DNA of 19,987 nucleotides from an uncultured Solobacterium sp. (GTDB lineage: Bacteria; Bacillota_I; Bacilli_A; Erysipelotrichales; Erysipelotrichaceae). Both the position numbers and the translations under genes were made by a program. Under the pieces are notes generated by a model. That model did no database searches. It was not told where the DNA came from and saw only the letters and a program-made list of their open reading frames with translations. Shown one piece after another: positions 9,204-16,233 of this stretch (its first letter is position 1; each line of letters starts with the position of its first letter). The stretch lies in assembly GCA_900547815.1 (NCBI GenBank), contig URHY01000040.1:1-19987 (forward strand), given 5' to 3'.

Positions 9204-9497
9204 TTATTCTTCAGAACCGAACAATTCGATTGTTTGTCCTTCTTTAATTTTTACAATAGCTTTGTGTACAGCGCTTGTTTTTCCAACATAACGACCTACA
9301 CGTTTTGTTTTTGGTTTGCAGTTCATTGTATTTACTTTTACAACTTCTACATTGAATGCAGCTTCAACGGCTTTAGCAATTTCAATTTTGCTAACACCCT
9401 TAACTACTTCAAAAGTTACTTTATTATCTTCAGCCATCATCTTCATAGTTGCTTCAGTGATGATTGGGCGGATAATTACGTCTCTGTAATCTTTCAT
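9204..9497 (-). CDS. rplW: Ribosomal protein uL23
   Basis: Large-subunit protein at the tunnel exit and main docking site of trigger factor and SRP. The start DVIIRPIITEATM, VEAAFNVEVVKVNTMN and KPKTKRVGRYVG are the family motifs. It is 97 residues. Its ATG overlaps the rplD stop in a TAATG junction, implying coupled translation. Confidence 0.98.
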   Translation of the reverse strand: MKDYRDVIIRPIITEATMKMMAEDNKVTFEVVKGVSKIEIAKAVEAAFNVEVVKVNTMNCKPKTKRVGRYVGKTSAVHKAIVKIKEGQTIELFGSEE

Positions 9498-10126
9498 TAT
9501 GCCAATGCCTCCTCAACTTGTTTTACGGCAGCGCTTGTCATAACAACTTTGTTTGCATTTACTAAATCATAAGTGTTGATTGCAGAAGCAGCCATTACTG
9601 TAGCTCCAGCAATGTTACGTGCTGATAAGTAAACGTTTGTTGCTTCTTCGCTATCAGCAACAACAAACAATGTTTTCTTTGGCGCTTGGATAGCTTCAAT
9701 AATTGAAACAAATGTTTTTGTTTTTGGTTCAGCAATTTCAAATTTATCCAAAACGCTGAATGCTGTTTCTTGAACTTTTTCGCTCAATGCAGATTTAACT
9801 GCTAAACGGCGAACTTTTTTGTTAATGCGGTATGCATAGTTACGTGGAGTAGCTCCGAATACAGTTCCACCACCTCTAAATTGAGTAGCACGGATAGAAC
9901 CTTGACGAGCACGTCCTGTACCTTTTTGACGGTAAGGCTTGCGTCCACCACCAGAAACTTCGCTACGACCTTTAGTGTCAGCAGTTCCTTGACGACGGCT
10001 TGCCATTTGCATTACTAATGCATCATACATAGCCTGTTGGTGTGGTTCAATTCCGAAAACAGCGTCGTTCAATTCGATTGAACCAACAACTGCACCAGTT
10101 TGGTTAATTACGTCGATAGTAGCCAT
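9497..10126 (-). CDS. rplD: Ribosomal protein uL4
   Basis: Large-subunit protein whose long loop reaches the exit-tunnel constriction; in E. coli it is the autogenous repressor of the S10 operon. The loop motif [19 protein letters not shown] (near residues 59-77) and [15 protein letters not shown] are diagnostic. It is 209 residues, normal. The start overlaps the rplC stop (TAATG), with GGAGG inside the end of rplC. Whether uL4 regulates this operon is not shown by the sequence, but the structured leader upstream of rpsJ makes it a candidate regulator. Confidence 0.98.
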   Translation of the reverse strand: MATIDVINQTGAVVGSIELNDAVFGIEPHQQAMYDALVMQMASRRQGTADTKGRSEVSGGGRKPYRQKGTGRARQGSIRATQFRGGGTVFGATPRNYAYRINKKVRRLAVKSALSEKVQETAFSVLDKFEIAEPKTKTFVSIIEAIQAPKKTLFVVADSEEATNVYLSARNIAGATVMAASAINTYDLVNANKVVMTSAAVKQVEEALA

Positions 10127-10818
10127 TATTGAACCTCCTTATTTGCAGTATAGTCAACTAAAGTAACAGGTTCTTTATCTCCCTTGCTAGTTTTAGCAGT
10201 ACGTACCATTACGCAACCTTTTCTAGGTCCAGGAACGTTACCTTTAATTAACATATAGTTGTTTTCTGTATCAACTTTAATAACTGTCAAGTTTTGGTTT
10301 GTAGTAGTATATCCACCTTCTTGACCAGCCATAATAGTACCCTTCATGATACGTCCTTGACGTGAAGTAATACCGTTTGTAGCTAATGAACCGATGTGAC
10401 GAATGTTCTTAGATCCACCGTGAGTCTTTGGACCTTGGTGAGCATTGTTACGAACGATTGTACCATTGTAACCTTTACCTTTACTTGTACCGATTACATC
10501 TACTGTTTCTCCTGCAGCAAAGATATCAACATTAACTAAATCGCCAACATTTACATCCATGTCGCAATCGCGCACTTCTTTAATGAAACGCTTTGGACTT
10601 GTATTTGCTTTTTTACAGTGTCCGATGTTTGCTTTAGTCGTGCGTTTTTCTTTGATTTCTTCAAATCCTAATTGAACTGCGTTGTAACCATCTGTTTCAA
10701 CTGTTTTCTTTTGTAAAACAACGTTTGGTGTTACTTCAACTACAGTTACTGGAATTAATACACCATCTTCAGTGAAGACTTGTGTCATTCCTAATTTTCT
10801 TCCTAATAGTCCTTTCAT
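10126..10818 (-). CDS. rplC: Ribosomal protein uL3
   Basis: One of the first proteins to bind 23S rRNA; its extension reaches the peptidyl-transferase centre. The start [15 protein letters not shown], the [13 protein letters not shown] loop region and [16 protein letters not shown] are diagnostic. The open frame begins at an ATG at 10833, but that codon sits within the Shine-Dalgarno itself (ATGGAGGTG). Two adjacent ATGs follow; the second is 8 nt from GGAGG and gives the conserved MKGLL start, so I choose it. The first (10821, 5 nt spacing) is a close alternative. Confidence 0.96.
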   Translation of the reverse strand: MKGLLGRKLGMTQVFTEDGVLIPVTVVEVTPNVVLQKKTVETDGYNAVQLGFEEIKEKRTTKANIGHCKKANTSPKRFIKEVRDCDMDVNVGDLVNVDIFAAGETVDVIGTSKGKGYNGTIVRNNAHQGPKTHGGSKNIRHIGSLATNGITSRQGRIMKGTIMAGQEGGYTTTNQNLTVIKVDTENNYMLIKGNVPGPRKGCVMVRTAKTSKGDKEPVTLVDYTANKEVQ

Positions 10819-10832
10819 CATTGACACCTCCA

Positions 10833-11144
10833 TTAAAGTTTAATTTCGATGTCGACACCGCTAGGAAGTTCAAGTCTTTGTAAAGAATCGATCGTTTCCT
10901 TGTTTGGTGCAACAATCTCAATCAAACGCTTGTGCGTACGAATTTCAAATTGTTCACGTGAATCTTTGTATTTGTGAACTGCACGAAGAATTGTTACCAC
11001 CTGCTTTTCAGTAGGTAATGGAACTGGTCCTACAACTTTTTTAGCTCCGTGTTTTGTCGCAGCTTCGACAATTTTCTTTGCACTATCATCTAAGATTCTG
11101 TGCTCATACGCCTTTAAGCGAATTCTCATAGTATTTTTTGCCAT
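10833..11144 (-). CDS. rpsJ: Ribosomal protein uS10 (first gene of the operon)
   Basis: Small-subunit head protein and, with NusB, a transcription antitermination factor (NusE). It contains [37 protein letters not shown] and the C-terminal [11 protein letters not shown], and is 103 residues, normal. AAAGGAG stands 7 nt before the ATG. It is the promoter-proximal gene; the ~300-nt upstream region carries two promoters and a structured leader. Confidence 0.98.
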   Translation of the reverse strand: MAKNTMRIRLKAYEHRILDDSAKKIVEAATKHGAKKVVGPVPLPTEKQVVTILRAVHKYKDSREQFEIRTHKRLIEIVAPNKETIDSLQRLELPSGVDIEIKL

Positions 11145-11158
11145 GTTTAACTCCTTTC

Positions 11159-11175
11159 GTTTATTCTAGATAAAC
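11159..11175 (-). other. Short hairpin next to the rpsJ ribosome binding site
   Basis: GTTTAT pairs with ATAAAC around a 5-nt loop (6 bp), ending directly next to the AAAGGAG of rpsJ. It could modulate ribosome access. It is weak and A/T-rich, so significance is uncertain. Confidence 0.3.
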
Positions 11176-11189
11176 ATGCTCCATGCGAA

Positions 11190-11246
11190 TTACCTGGCCA
11201 CACCCATGACAACGGATTTCAGTGGGTCAGCAACCTCGCACTTCAT
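11190..11246 (-). CDS. Possible 18-codon leader ORF upstream of rpsJ
   Basis: A short frame reads MKCEVADPLKSVVMGVAR and stops with TAA. It is preceded by AGGAG (11253-11257) at an ideal 6-nt spacing. The AGGAG lies at the predicted start site of promoter P2, so only transcripts from the upstream promoter P1 would carry it complete. The second copy of the 24-bp leader repeat falls inside this ORF. I do not recognise the peptide. It may be a regulatory leader peptide or a chance frame; 18 codons are too few to judge by length. Confidence 0.3.
   Translation of the reverse strand: MKCEVADPLKSVVMGVAR
11206..11229 (-). repeat. Leader repeat, copy 2 (downstream of P2)
   Basis: A 24-bp element identical at 21 positions to copy 1 at 11390-11413. 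In the transcribed sense it reads TGACCCACTGA, then a variable centre, then GTTGTCAT. TGAC and GTCA can pair to close a loop, and ACCCA can alternatively pair with TGGGT just downstream. It begins about 30 nt after the -10 box of P2. Confidence 0.6.
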
Positions 11247-11259
11247 CGCAAGCTCCTGT

Positions 11260-11288
11260 ATTCTAACACATATATTTCACGTGTTCAA
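11260..11288 (-). promoter_or_regulatory. S10 operon promoter P2 (sigma-A type)
   Basis: TTGAAC (-35, 11283-11288), a 17-bp spacer and TAGAAT (-10, 11260-11265), with a TG one base before the -10 (extended -10). A very A/T-rich stretch upstream (about 11290-11325) resembles an UP element. Predicted start near 11253, giving a leader of about 110 nt before rpsJ. Confidence 0.8.
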
Positions 11289-11336
11289 CCCCTAAATTAA
11301 AAAAATTTAATATTTCTTTTATAGCCTTTATTTATC

Positions 11337-11348
11337 GCGTTTAAACGC
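11337..11348. promoter_or_regulatory. Perfect 12-bp palindrome between the two S10 promoters
   Basis: GCGTTTAAACGC is a perfect inverted repeat and a small island of G/C in an otherwise A/T-rich stretch, about 50 bp upstream of the P2 -35 box and inside the P1 transcript. It could be a protein-binding site. There is no direct evidence of function. Confidence 0.3.
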
Positions 11349-11389
11349 ATTTTATTTTTCAAAAATTTAAATCTTATTTTCAAAAAACT

Positions 11390-11413
11390 ATGACAACTAA
11401 TATCAGTGGGTCA
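11390..11413 (-). repeat. Leader repeat, copy 1 (downstream of P1)
   Basis: The partner of the element at 11206-11229, 184 bp away and in the same orientation. It begins about 23 nt after the P1 -10 box. The TGAC/GTCA closure is conserved, an inner ACT/AGT can pair, and the element is followed two bases later by a run of six T, so it may form a weak attenuator. It is not in a credible reading frame (a TAA lies five codons upstream with no start). Confidence 0.6.
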
Positions 11414-11436
11414 CGAATATCTTTTTAAACAATAAA

Positions 11437-11465
11437 AATATACCTATTTTTTTTAAACATGTAAA
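11437..11465 (-). promoter_or_regulatory. S10 operon promoter P1 (sigma-A type)
   Basis: TTTACA (-35, 11460-11465), a 17-bp spacer and TATATT (-10, 11437-11442), each hexamer 5/6 to consensus. The -35 overlaps the U-run of the terminator of the preceding hydrolase gene, so the operon starts as soon as the previous unit ends. Predicted start near 11430, giving a leader of about 285 nt. Confidence 0.65.
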
Positions 11466-11492
11466 AAAGCACCTGTTTTAATCAACAGATGC
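11463..11492 (-). terminator. Intrinsic terminator of the hydrolase operon
   Basis: GCATCTGTT pairs with AACAGGTGC (9 bp, one G-U) around a 6-nt loop, followed by six T. The TAA stop of the hydrolase gene lies in the loop, so the 5' arm is coding sequence. It insulates the ribosomal operon from upstream transcription. Confidence 0.88.
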
Positions 11493-12341
11493 TAGCCAAT
11501 CCTCTAAATATTGACAATATATACTATGATTATCCACAAAACACATATGACGACATCCCGACATTAAATACCATTTTGCATTTTTTATACTATCATACAT
11601 AGTTTTTGCGACTAATGGCGTACACAAATCATTTGTACCACTTATTATTAATGCAGGTACATCAATTTCATTCAACCGGTTTGTATATTCAAAATTCTTT
11701 AAGGCCCCCAGTGGCGTATACTCATTTGGACCCCAACCAATCAAGTAAGCTCTTTGTCCCACTTTCTTTTCTCTAGTGACACACTCTGGTGTTTTTTCAT
11801 CAAATGGTCCAGCACAATGAAGCTGCATATAGTGCTCATTAGCTAACAGATATTCCTTTGAATTATAATCCTCACTTAGAATAGCTCTTTGTTCATCCTC
11901 TGACATAAAGGAAATCATACGATGTTGTTCCTTAGCCCATAATGAAGCAGAAGATAATGTGCTTGATAAAATCAAAGATTTAAGTTTGGCATTCTTCTTT
12001 TCAATTGCATATGCAATAGCTAACATTCCACCCCAAGACTGTCCAAGCAAATGGCAAGATTCAATATGTAAATATTCTAACAAAGCAACAAGTTCTTCCA
12101 TCCATGTGTCTTGATTCCATAATTCATCATGATCTTCTACATATGATTTACCACATCCTAACTGATCATACATAATCACTTTTCTTCCTGTTTTAGCTAA
12201 GCAATCAAGCACTTCAAAATAATTATGAGTGGATCCAGGACCTCCATGCAAACAAATTAAAGGAGTTTTATCTCCACCATCCACAATACGATAATATGTT
12301 TTAAAGCCTTTAAAAGGCATGTACCCTTCAATTATATTCAT
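11478..12341 (-). CDS. Alpha/beta hydrolase, proline iminopeptidase family (S33)
   Basis: A 287-residue cytosolic alpha/beta-hydrolase. The oxyanion-hole motif HGGPG is at 32-36, DQLGCGKS at 59-66, and the nucleophile elbow GQSWGG at 100-105 (Ser102). Asp238 (in GTNDLCTP) and His265 (GCRHM) complete the triad. HGGPG with GQSWGG marks the Pip/tricorn-F1 group, which removes N-terminal proline or other residues from short peptides; some members act on esters or lactones, so the substrate is not certain. GAAGG lies 9 nt before the ATG. The start is 16 nt after the muramidase gene, so it is probably the last gene of that operon. Confidence 0.9.
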   Translation of the reverse strand: MNIIEGYMPFKGFKTYYRIVDGGDKTPLICLHGGPGSTHNYFEVLDCLAKTGRKVIMYDQLGCGKSYVEDHDELWNQDTWMEELVALLEYLHIESCHLLGQSWGGMLAIAYAIEKKNAKLKSLILSSTLSSASLWAKEQHRMISFMSEDEQRAILSEDYNSKEYLLANEHYMQLHCAGPFDEKTPECVTREKKVGQRAYLIGWGPNEYTPLGALKNFEYTNRLNEIDVPALIISGTNDLCTPLVAKTMYDSIKNAKWYLMSGCRHMCFVDNHSIYCQYLEDWLASVD

Positions 12342-12357
12342 CTTCTTCTACCTTCAT

Positions 12358-13146
12358 TTATTTCTTTTGTAGATATATATTTATATCTACATCTCCATTG
12401 ATTCCATCTACCTGCCCTTTATTTGAATATTGCCACATATCAAACTTATCCTCCATAGGGCATGTTGAAGAATAAGAAGCCAGCCAAATTGAATACTTTG
12501 AGATTTTATCAAAATCATAATTTTGGTAAAGCCAAGTCAAATTTCCATAAATCATAGGCGTATATCCAGCTTCTTTTATTTTCTCACAAAATCGAAGCGC
12601 AAGATTTGTTTTTTGTTCAGTTGTCAAATCATCAATTCTTCCACCCTGCTCAAACTCTTCCATGTCAAATACGATTGGCATGTCTATCTTATAATTTTTA
12701 ACTTTCCTTAATACCAAATTTACCTCTTGATCAATTTCATCATCACTAACAGCACTAGAGAAAAAATAGACTCCTACTTTTATTTTATTCTTAATTGCCG
12801 ACTGAATATTAAAATTAAAATATTCATCCTCATGTAAGATTCCTTCTTGAGCCCCTCGATATCCTATCCGTATCATCGCAAAATCAATTCCATCTTGTTT
12901 TACTGAAGACCAATCTATACTTTGATTATGACTGGATACATCTATTCCTGTCGATTTATCATATGAGGAATCTTTATATGTCATCAACCCATTCTTCATT
13001 GTGAATAAATCCAAATCATAATAACTTTTCTCTTCAACCAAATTTTTTTGCCAAAATAACGTTCGGATGCTAAATAATCCACCAGTCAAAATAAGAATCG
13101 AAACAAGAACTAGAATCACAATTCTGCCTATTTTTATTTTTCTCAT
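12358..13146 (-). CDS. Membrane-anchored GH25 muramidase (lysozyme)
   Basis: A 262-residue protein with a basic N-terminus and one hydrophobic segment (about 8-29) with no obvious cleavage site, then a GH25 domain from about residue 66 to the end. GIDVSSHN (67-74) gives the first acidic residue, Asp69; the catalytic DxE pair is Asp161/Glu163 in VFDMEEF. GH25 enzymes cut the MurNAc-GlcNAc beta-1,4 bond of peptidoglycan. No cell-wall-binding repeats follow, so this looks like a membrane-tethered cell-wall enzyme rather than a phage endolysin. The start overlaps the oxidoreductase stop (ATGA), with AAAGG 10 nt upstream. Confidence 0.92.
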   Translation of the reverse strand: MRKIKIGRIVILVLVSILILTGGLFSIRTLFWQKNLVEEKSYYDLDLFTMKNGLMTYKDSSYDKSTGIDVSSHNQSIDWSSVKQDGIDFAMIRIGYRGAQEGILHEDEYFNFNIQSAIKNKIKVGVYFFSSAVSDDEIDQEVNLVLRKVKNYKIDMPIVFDMEEFEQGGRIDDLTTEQKTNLALRFCEKIKEAGYTPMIYGNLTWLYQNYDFDKISKYSIWLASYSSTCPMEDKFDMWQYSNKGQVDGINGDVDINIYLQKK

Positions 13147-14030
13147 ACGCCAATAACCTTTAATATCTCTAAACTAGCCATTCTAGACATGACTGGACTT
13201 TCAATCAAGCCTTTCTCAACACAAGCACAAGCATGCTCAATTTCACCTGTAAAATCTGACTTTTGTGATACAATCATTCGGTTCTCATTTATTAATGCTT
13301 CGATATTTTTCCAAAAGTTCTTACAAGTAATACTTCCCTTTGTACCATATATATGTGACGTATTTTCCATACTCACATCCCAACTTGTTGCAATATGTGC
13401 CACACATCCATTTTCATATTCGATCAAAGCTTCATCTTTTAATCGAAACACTTGCTTTATCTTACTATTTGCCATTCGATTTGCGTAACAAATCGGATAA
13501 ACGCCAATATCGAACATGCACCCTGCCCCAGTCTGATTAAAATGCCATTCAGAAATGGATTCCGTTAATCTTGTCGCATATTGTGCATCTATTGATTTCA
13601 CTTGTCCAATCTCTCCATTTGAAATCATTTCAAATAATTTCTGATTCAATGGAGTAAACACTGTTTTATGTGCTTCCATTAAAAAACAATTTTGTTTCTT
13701 TGCATAATCAAAACATTCATCCAATTCTTTTGAAGATACGCACATTGGTTTTTCACAGATTACATGTTTAAATTTCTTCAAAGCCATTTGTATGTGCTTT
13801 GCATGCAAATAATTTGGCGTACAAATATAAATCATATCTAAATTTTGATCATGAAGCATTTGCTCATAATCATCATATGCTTTTTCTGCACTATATTCTT
13901 TTTTAAAGGCATTTGCCTTTTCCAAACTAGAAGAACACACTGCATATAAATCTGCATTATTCGCATATAGAATTCCTTGAATCACACGATGGCTAATTTT
14001 TCCAAGTCCATAGACTCCTATTCGAATCAT
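13143..14030 (-). CDS. Gfo/Idh/MocA family NAD(P)-dependent oxidoreductase
   Basis: The N-terminal Rossmann fold shows GVYGLGKIS (residues 5-13) and ICTPNYLH; EKP (about 93-95) supplies the conserved lysine, and FDIGVYPICY matches the D-x-G-x-Y/H active-site region. Family members oxidise or reduce sugars, inositols or dihydrodiols; the substrate is not evident. At about 295 residues it is slightly short for the family but has both domains. The frame begins at an ATG at 14042, but that codon touches the GAAGGTGA binding site; the ATG at 14030 has about 8-nt spacing and begins directly before the Rossmann strand, so I prefer it. It is the first gene of a probable three-gene operon. Confidence 0.9.
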   Translation of the reverse strand: MIRIGVYGLGKISHRVIQGILYANNADLYAVCSSSLEKANAFKKEYSAEKAYDDYEQMLHDQNLDMIYICTPNYLHAKHIQMALKKFKHVICEKPMCVSSKELDECFDYAKKQNCFLMEAHKTVFTPLNQKLFEMISNGEIGQVKSIDAQYATRLTESISEWHFNQTGAGCMFDIGVYPICYANRMANSKIKQVFRLKDEALIEYENGCVAHIATSWDVSMENTSHIYGTKGSITCKNFWKNIEALINENRMIVSQKSDFTGEIEHACACVEKGLIESPVMSRMASLEILKVIGV

Positions 14031-14054
14031 TTTTTCATTCACCTTCTTTAAGAT

Positions 14055-14083
14055 TACTTTAAACTATATCTCCTATTATATAT
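14055..14083 (-). terminator. Perfect 13-bp hairpin with the SGNH stop codon as its loop
   Basis: Arms 14055-14067 and 14071-14083 are exact complements, and the 3-nt loop is exactly the TAA stop of the esterase gene. On the coding strand the stem is followed by CTTCATATATG, a poor U-tract; on the opposite strand it is followed by TTTTATTAT. It may be a leaky terminator or a 3'-end stabilising stem. Confidence 0.6.
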
Positions 14084-14102
14084 ATAGAAATAAGCAGTTA
14101 AC
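14075..14102 (-). promoter_or_regulatory. Likely promoter of the oxidoreductase-muramidase-hydrolase operon
   Basis: A consensus -10, TATAAT (14075-14080), lies about 45 bp before the oxidoreductase start. The best -35 is only GTTAAC (14097-14102) at a 16-bp spacing, so strength is uncertain. The -10 overlaps the hairpin that ends the upstream esterase gene. Confidence 0.4.
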
Positions 14103-14167
14103 CTCATTTGCTCACTATACTTATCTCTTCTGCCTATTTCTTTCATATATGAAGAATGTCCATGGAA

Positions 14168-15307
14168 TTATTCCATGGACATTTTATTATAGGCTGTTTT
14201 TGCCATTTGCGCATAACCCTTATCACTTGGATGTAAATGATCTCCACTATCAAATTCATCTTGCATCTTATGCCCATCACAAATATCTTTATCAAAATCG
14301 ATAACACCATCAATCTCATCTGTTGTACGAATCCATTCATTGACTTCATTACGCAAGTTCTCTCTAAAATATGCATATGTACGCCATCCTTCAATCGGAA
14401 TCAAAGTACCAATATACACTTTCATCCCTAATGATTTCGCATGCTTTACATATTTTCTTAGTCCCTCAATCAAATCTTGACTTGATGGAAGATCTTGCCA
14501 TGGTCTAAACTCATTTTTTTCGACACCTACAGGATGAATAATATCATTGATTCCTTGCAGAATAATCAATGTATCACTTCCTGCAACATGCATTTCATGT
14601 CCAAAACGATAATCCCCTTTTAATCCATAGGCTTCATATTGGATACAAGAATACTGTCTTAAAATACGCGTTCCACTAACTGCTTTTCGAACAACAGACA
14701 CCTTTTTATTGTTTTCCCACATCAACTTCTGTAGATAATCTGGCCAATCCTGAGAAGTAATTGAATCTCCATAACATGTAATTACTTGATTTTTAGCATC
14801 TGTAAGCACCGCTACTTCGCTTAAGAAAAATACCCAAGGTGTTTTCATACTTGAAGCATGATCCATAATACCTGCATGAGAGAAATCACCTTCTCCAAAA
14901 TAACCTGTACTTAATGGTCCTTGTGTATATACTCCACAGCGTAAATGTGTAAACTCTTTTAAATAGAAACTAATAGCAATAGTTTCTTGTTCATGCACTT
15001 TAAAATCTAATGGATCACTATAACATTGTTCTCCCACATCTAAGTGAAGTCCTTTAGAACCATTAAAAGTAATATCAACAATAGATGTTGGATCTAAATC
15101 ACGTCCACTAATCACTCTACCTATTGTGATTGAATCAAAAACAACGCCTTCTTTTCCTGTAAAGTTATCTAAACAGATACGCACCTTGTCTCCTTCAAAT
15201 GTAGATTTCATAGGATAGCGTAATGTAATATTTTTAGCATATTGACTTGGTTTATGTGTAACAATCGACATTGCCTGTCCATATATTGCTTTATATTCTT
15301 TTTCCAT
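14168..15307 (-). CDS. Two-domain SGNH/GDSL esterase
   Basis: A 379-residue protein without signal peptide. The N-terminal ~170 residues look like a beta-sandwich (alternating strands, no helix-forming stretches) and the rest is an SGNH hydrolase. Block I is GDSIT (180-184, nucleophile Ser182), block II Gly is in SGTRI (211-215), block III is GINDI (252-256, Asn254), and block V is DHLHP with Asp356/His359. SGNH enzymes remove acyl groups from sugars or lipids. The jelly-roll-plus-SGNH order resembles carbohydrate esterases such as family CE2, but the substrate is not determined. GGAGG stands 6 nt before the ATG. It forms a single-gene unit ended by a hairpin. Confidence 0.88.
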   Translation of the reverse strand: MEKEYKAIYGQAMSIVTHKPSQYAKNITLRYPMKSTFEGDKVRICLDNFTGKEGVVFDSITIGRVISGRDLDPTSIVDITFNGSKGLHLDVGEQCYSDPLDFKVHEQETIAISFYLKEFTHLRCGVYTQGPLSTGYFGEGDFSHAGIMDHASSMKTPWVFFLSEVAVLTDAKNQVITCYGDSITSQDWPDYLQKLMWENNKKVSVVRKAVSGTRILRQYSCIQYEAYGLKGDYRFGHEMHVAGSDTLIILQGINDIIHPVGVEKNEFRPWQDLPSSQDLIEGLRKYVKHAKSLGMKVYIGTLIPIEGWRTYAYFRENLRNEVNEWIRTTDEIDGVIDFDKDICDGHKMQDEFDSGDHLHPSDKGYAQMAKTAYNKMSME

Positions 15308-15389
15308 AGTTAACCTCCAAATTATTTATTATCTATTTCTACATCATTAACACTTATGTTTTTATCCATAAATAATCATACATGAAACA

Positions 15390-15419
15390 TTGCAAAAATC
15401 CAAACATATACCTTATTAT
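15390..15419 (+). promoter_or_regulatory. Promoter of the methyltransferase gene
   Basis: TTGCAA (-35, 15390-15395), 18-bp spacer, TATTAT (-10, 15414-15419), with predicted start about 19 nt before the ATG. The opposite strand must also carry the promoter of the esterase gene in this 137-bp gap, but I see no convincing hexamer pair there. Confidence 0.5.
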
Positions 15420-15444
15420 ATTAAAGAAGTTGAGGAAATAATGC

Positions 15445-16209
15445 ATGAGTAAATTAGAAAATTATTACGGTAAATTTTGTGAAGATAAAAGACTCTTATC
15501 AAGACATGGCCAAGTTGAATATACAACAAGCATGAAATATATTCACAAATATTTAAAACCTGAAAATCGTATATTAGATATTGGAGCAGGAACTGGCAGA
15601 TATAGTGTTGCCTTAAGTAACGAAGGATATCAAGTCGATGCGATTGAACTTGTGAAATACAATCTTGGTGTTTTAAAAGCTAAAAAAAGCAATGTGAAAG
15701 CCTATCAAGGAACGGCTTTAGATTTATCACGATATCAAGACAACACTTTTGATATCACTCTACTATTTGGACCTATGTACCACTTATTTAGTTATGAAGA
15801 TAAATTAAAAGCATTATCCGAAGCTAAACGTGTTACTAAAGCAAATGGAATTATTTTTGTTGCTTACGTCATGAATGAATATAGCGTTCTTGTTCATGGT
15901 TTTAGAGATGGACATATTAAAGAATCATTAAATAATGGTAAATTAGATGAAACATTTCAAACCCAAACAAACATTGATGATTTATATAGCTACATTCGCC
16001 TAGATACAATCAACAAATTAAATGAAGAAGTTGGTTTAGAACGCATTCAAATCATTGCTGCAGATGGTCCAAGCGATTATATGCGCCCTATCTTGAATAA
16101 GATGGATGATGAAACATTTGAGTTATTCATCAAATATCATCTTTCCACTTGTGAAAGACAAGAACTGATTGGTGCTAGTTCACATACAATAGATATATTA
16201 AAAAAATAA
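15445..16209 (+). CDS. Class I SAM-dependent methyltransferase
   Basis: A 254-residue cytosolic protein. Motif I is ILDIGAGTGRYSVAL (43-57), which binds S-adenosylmethionine; Glu68 at the end of strand 2 would hold the ribose, and DITLLFGPMYHL (about residues 104-115) is motif IV. This is the general Methyltransf_11/25 fold; the substrate cannot be read from the sequence, and such proteins methylate small molecules, tRNA or proteins. GAGG lies 9 nt before the ATG. It is a single-gene unit, divergent from the SGNH esterase, and its stop codon lies within a terminator shared with azlD. Confidence 0.88.
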   Translation: MSKLENYYGKFCEDKRLLSRHGQVEYTTSMKYIHKYLKPENRILDIGAGTGRYSVALSNEGYQVDAIELVKYNLGVLKAKKSNVKAYQGTALDLSRYQDNTFDITLLFGPMYHLFSYEDKLKALSEAKRVTKANGIIFVAYVMNEYSVLVHGFRDGHIKESLNNGKLDETFQTQTNIDDLYSYIRLDTINKLNEEVGLERIQIIAADGPSDYMRPILNKMDDETFELFIKYHLSTCERQELIGASSHTIDILKK

Positions 16210-16233
16210 TGTCACTTTTGTGGCATTATTTTT
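16202..16233. terminator. Bidirectional terminator shared by the methyltransferase gene and azlD
   Basis: Arms 16202-16215 and 16220-16233 form a 14-bp stem (one G-U) with loop TTTT. The A/T base of the stem supplies a U-run in both directions. The methyltransferase TAA (16207-16209) lies in the left arm and two bases of the azlD stop (16232-16234) lie in the right arm, so two convergent genes share one hairpin. Confidence 0.88.

Noticed and set aside
10819..10833. Upstream ATG as start of rplC
   Set aside because: It is part of the Shine-Dalgarno sequence itself; the ATGs at 10821 and 10818 follow it at usable spacing.
13189..13540. Plus-strand frames antisense to the Gfo/Idh/MocA gene
   Set aside because: They are opposite a conserved coding region and have no upstream binding site.
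14031..14042. Upstream ATG as start of the oxidoreductase
   Set aside because: It directly abuts GAAGGTGA, leaving no room for initiation; the ATG at 14030 has proper spacing.
14143..14394. 83-codon minus-strand frame within the SGNH esterase gene
   Set aside because: It overlaps the conserved C-terminal catalytic block of the esterase in another frame and has no family features.
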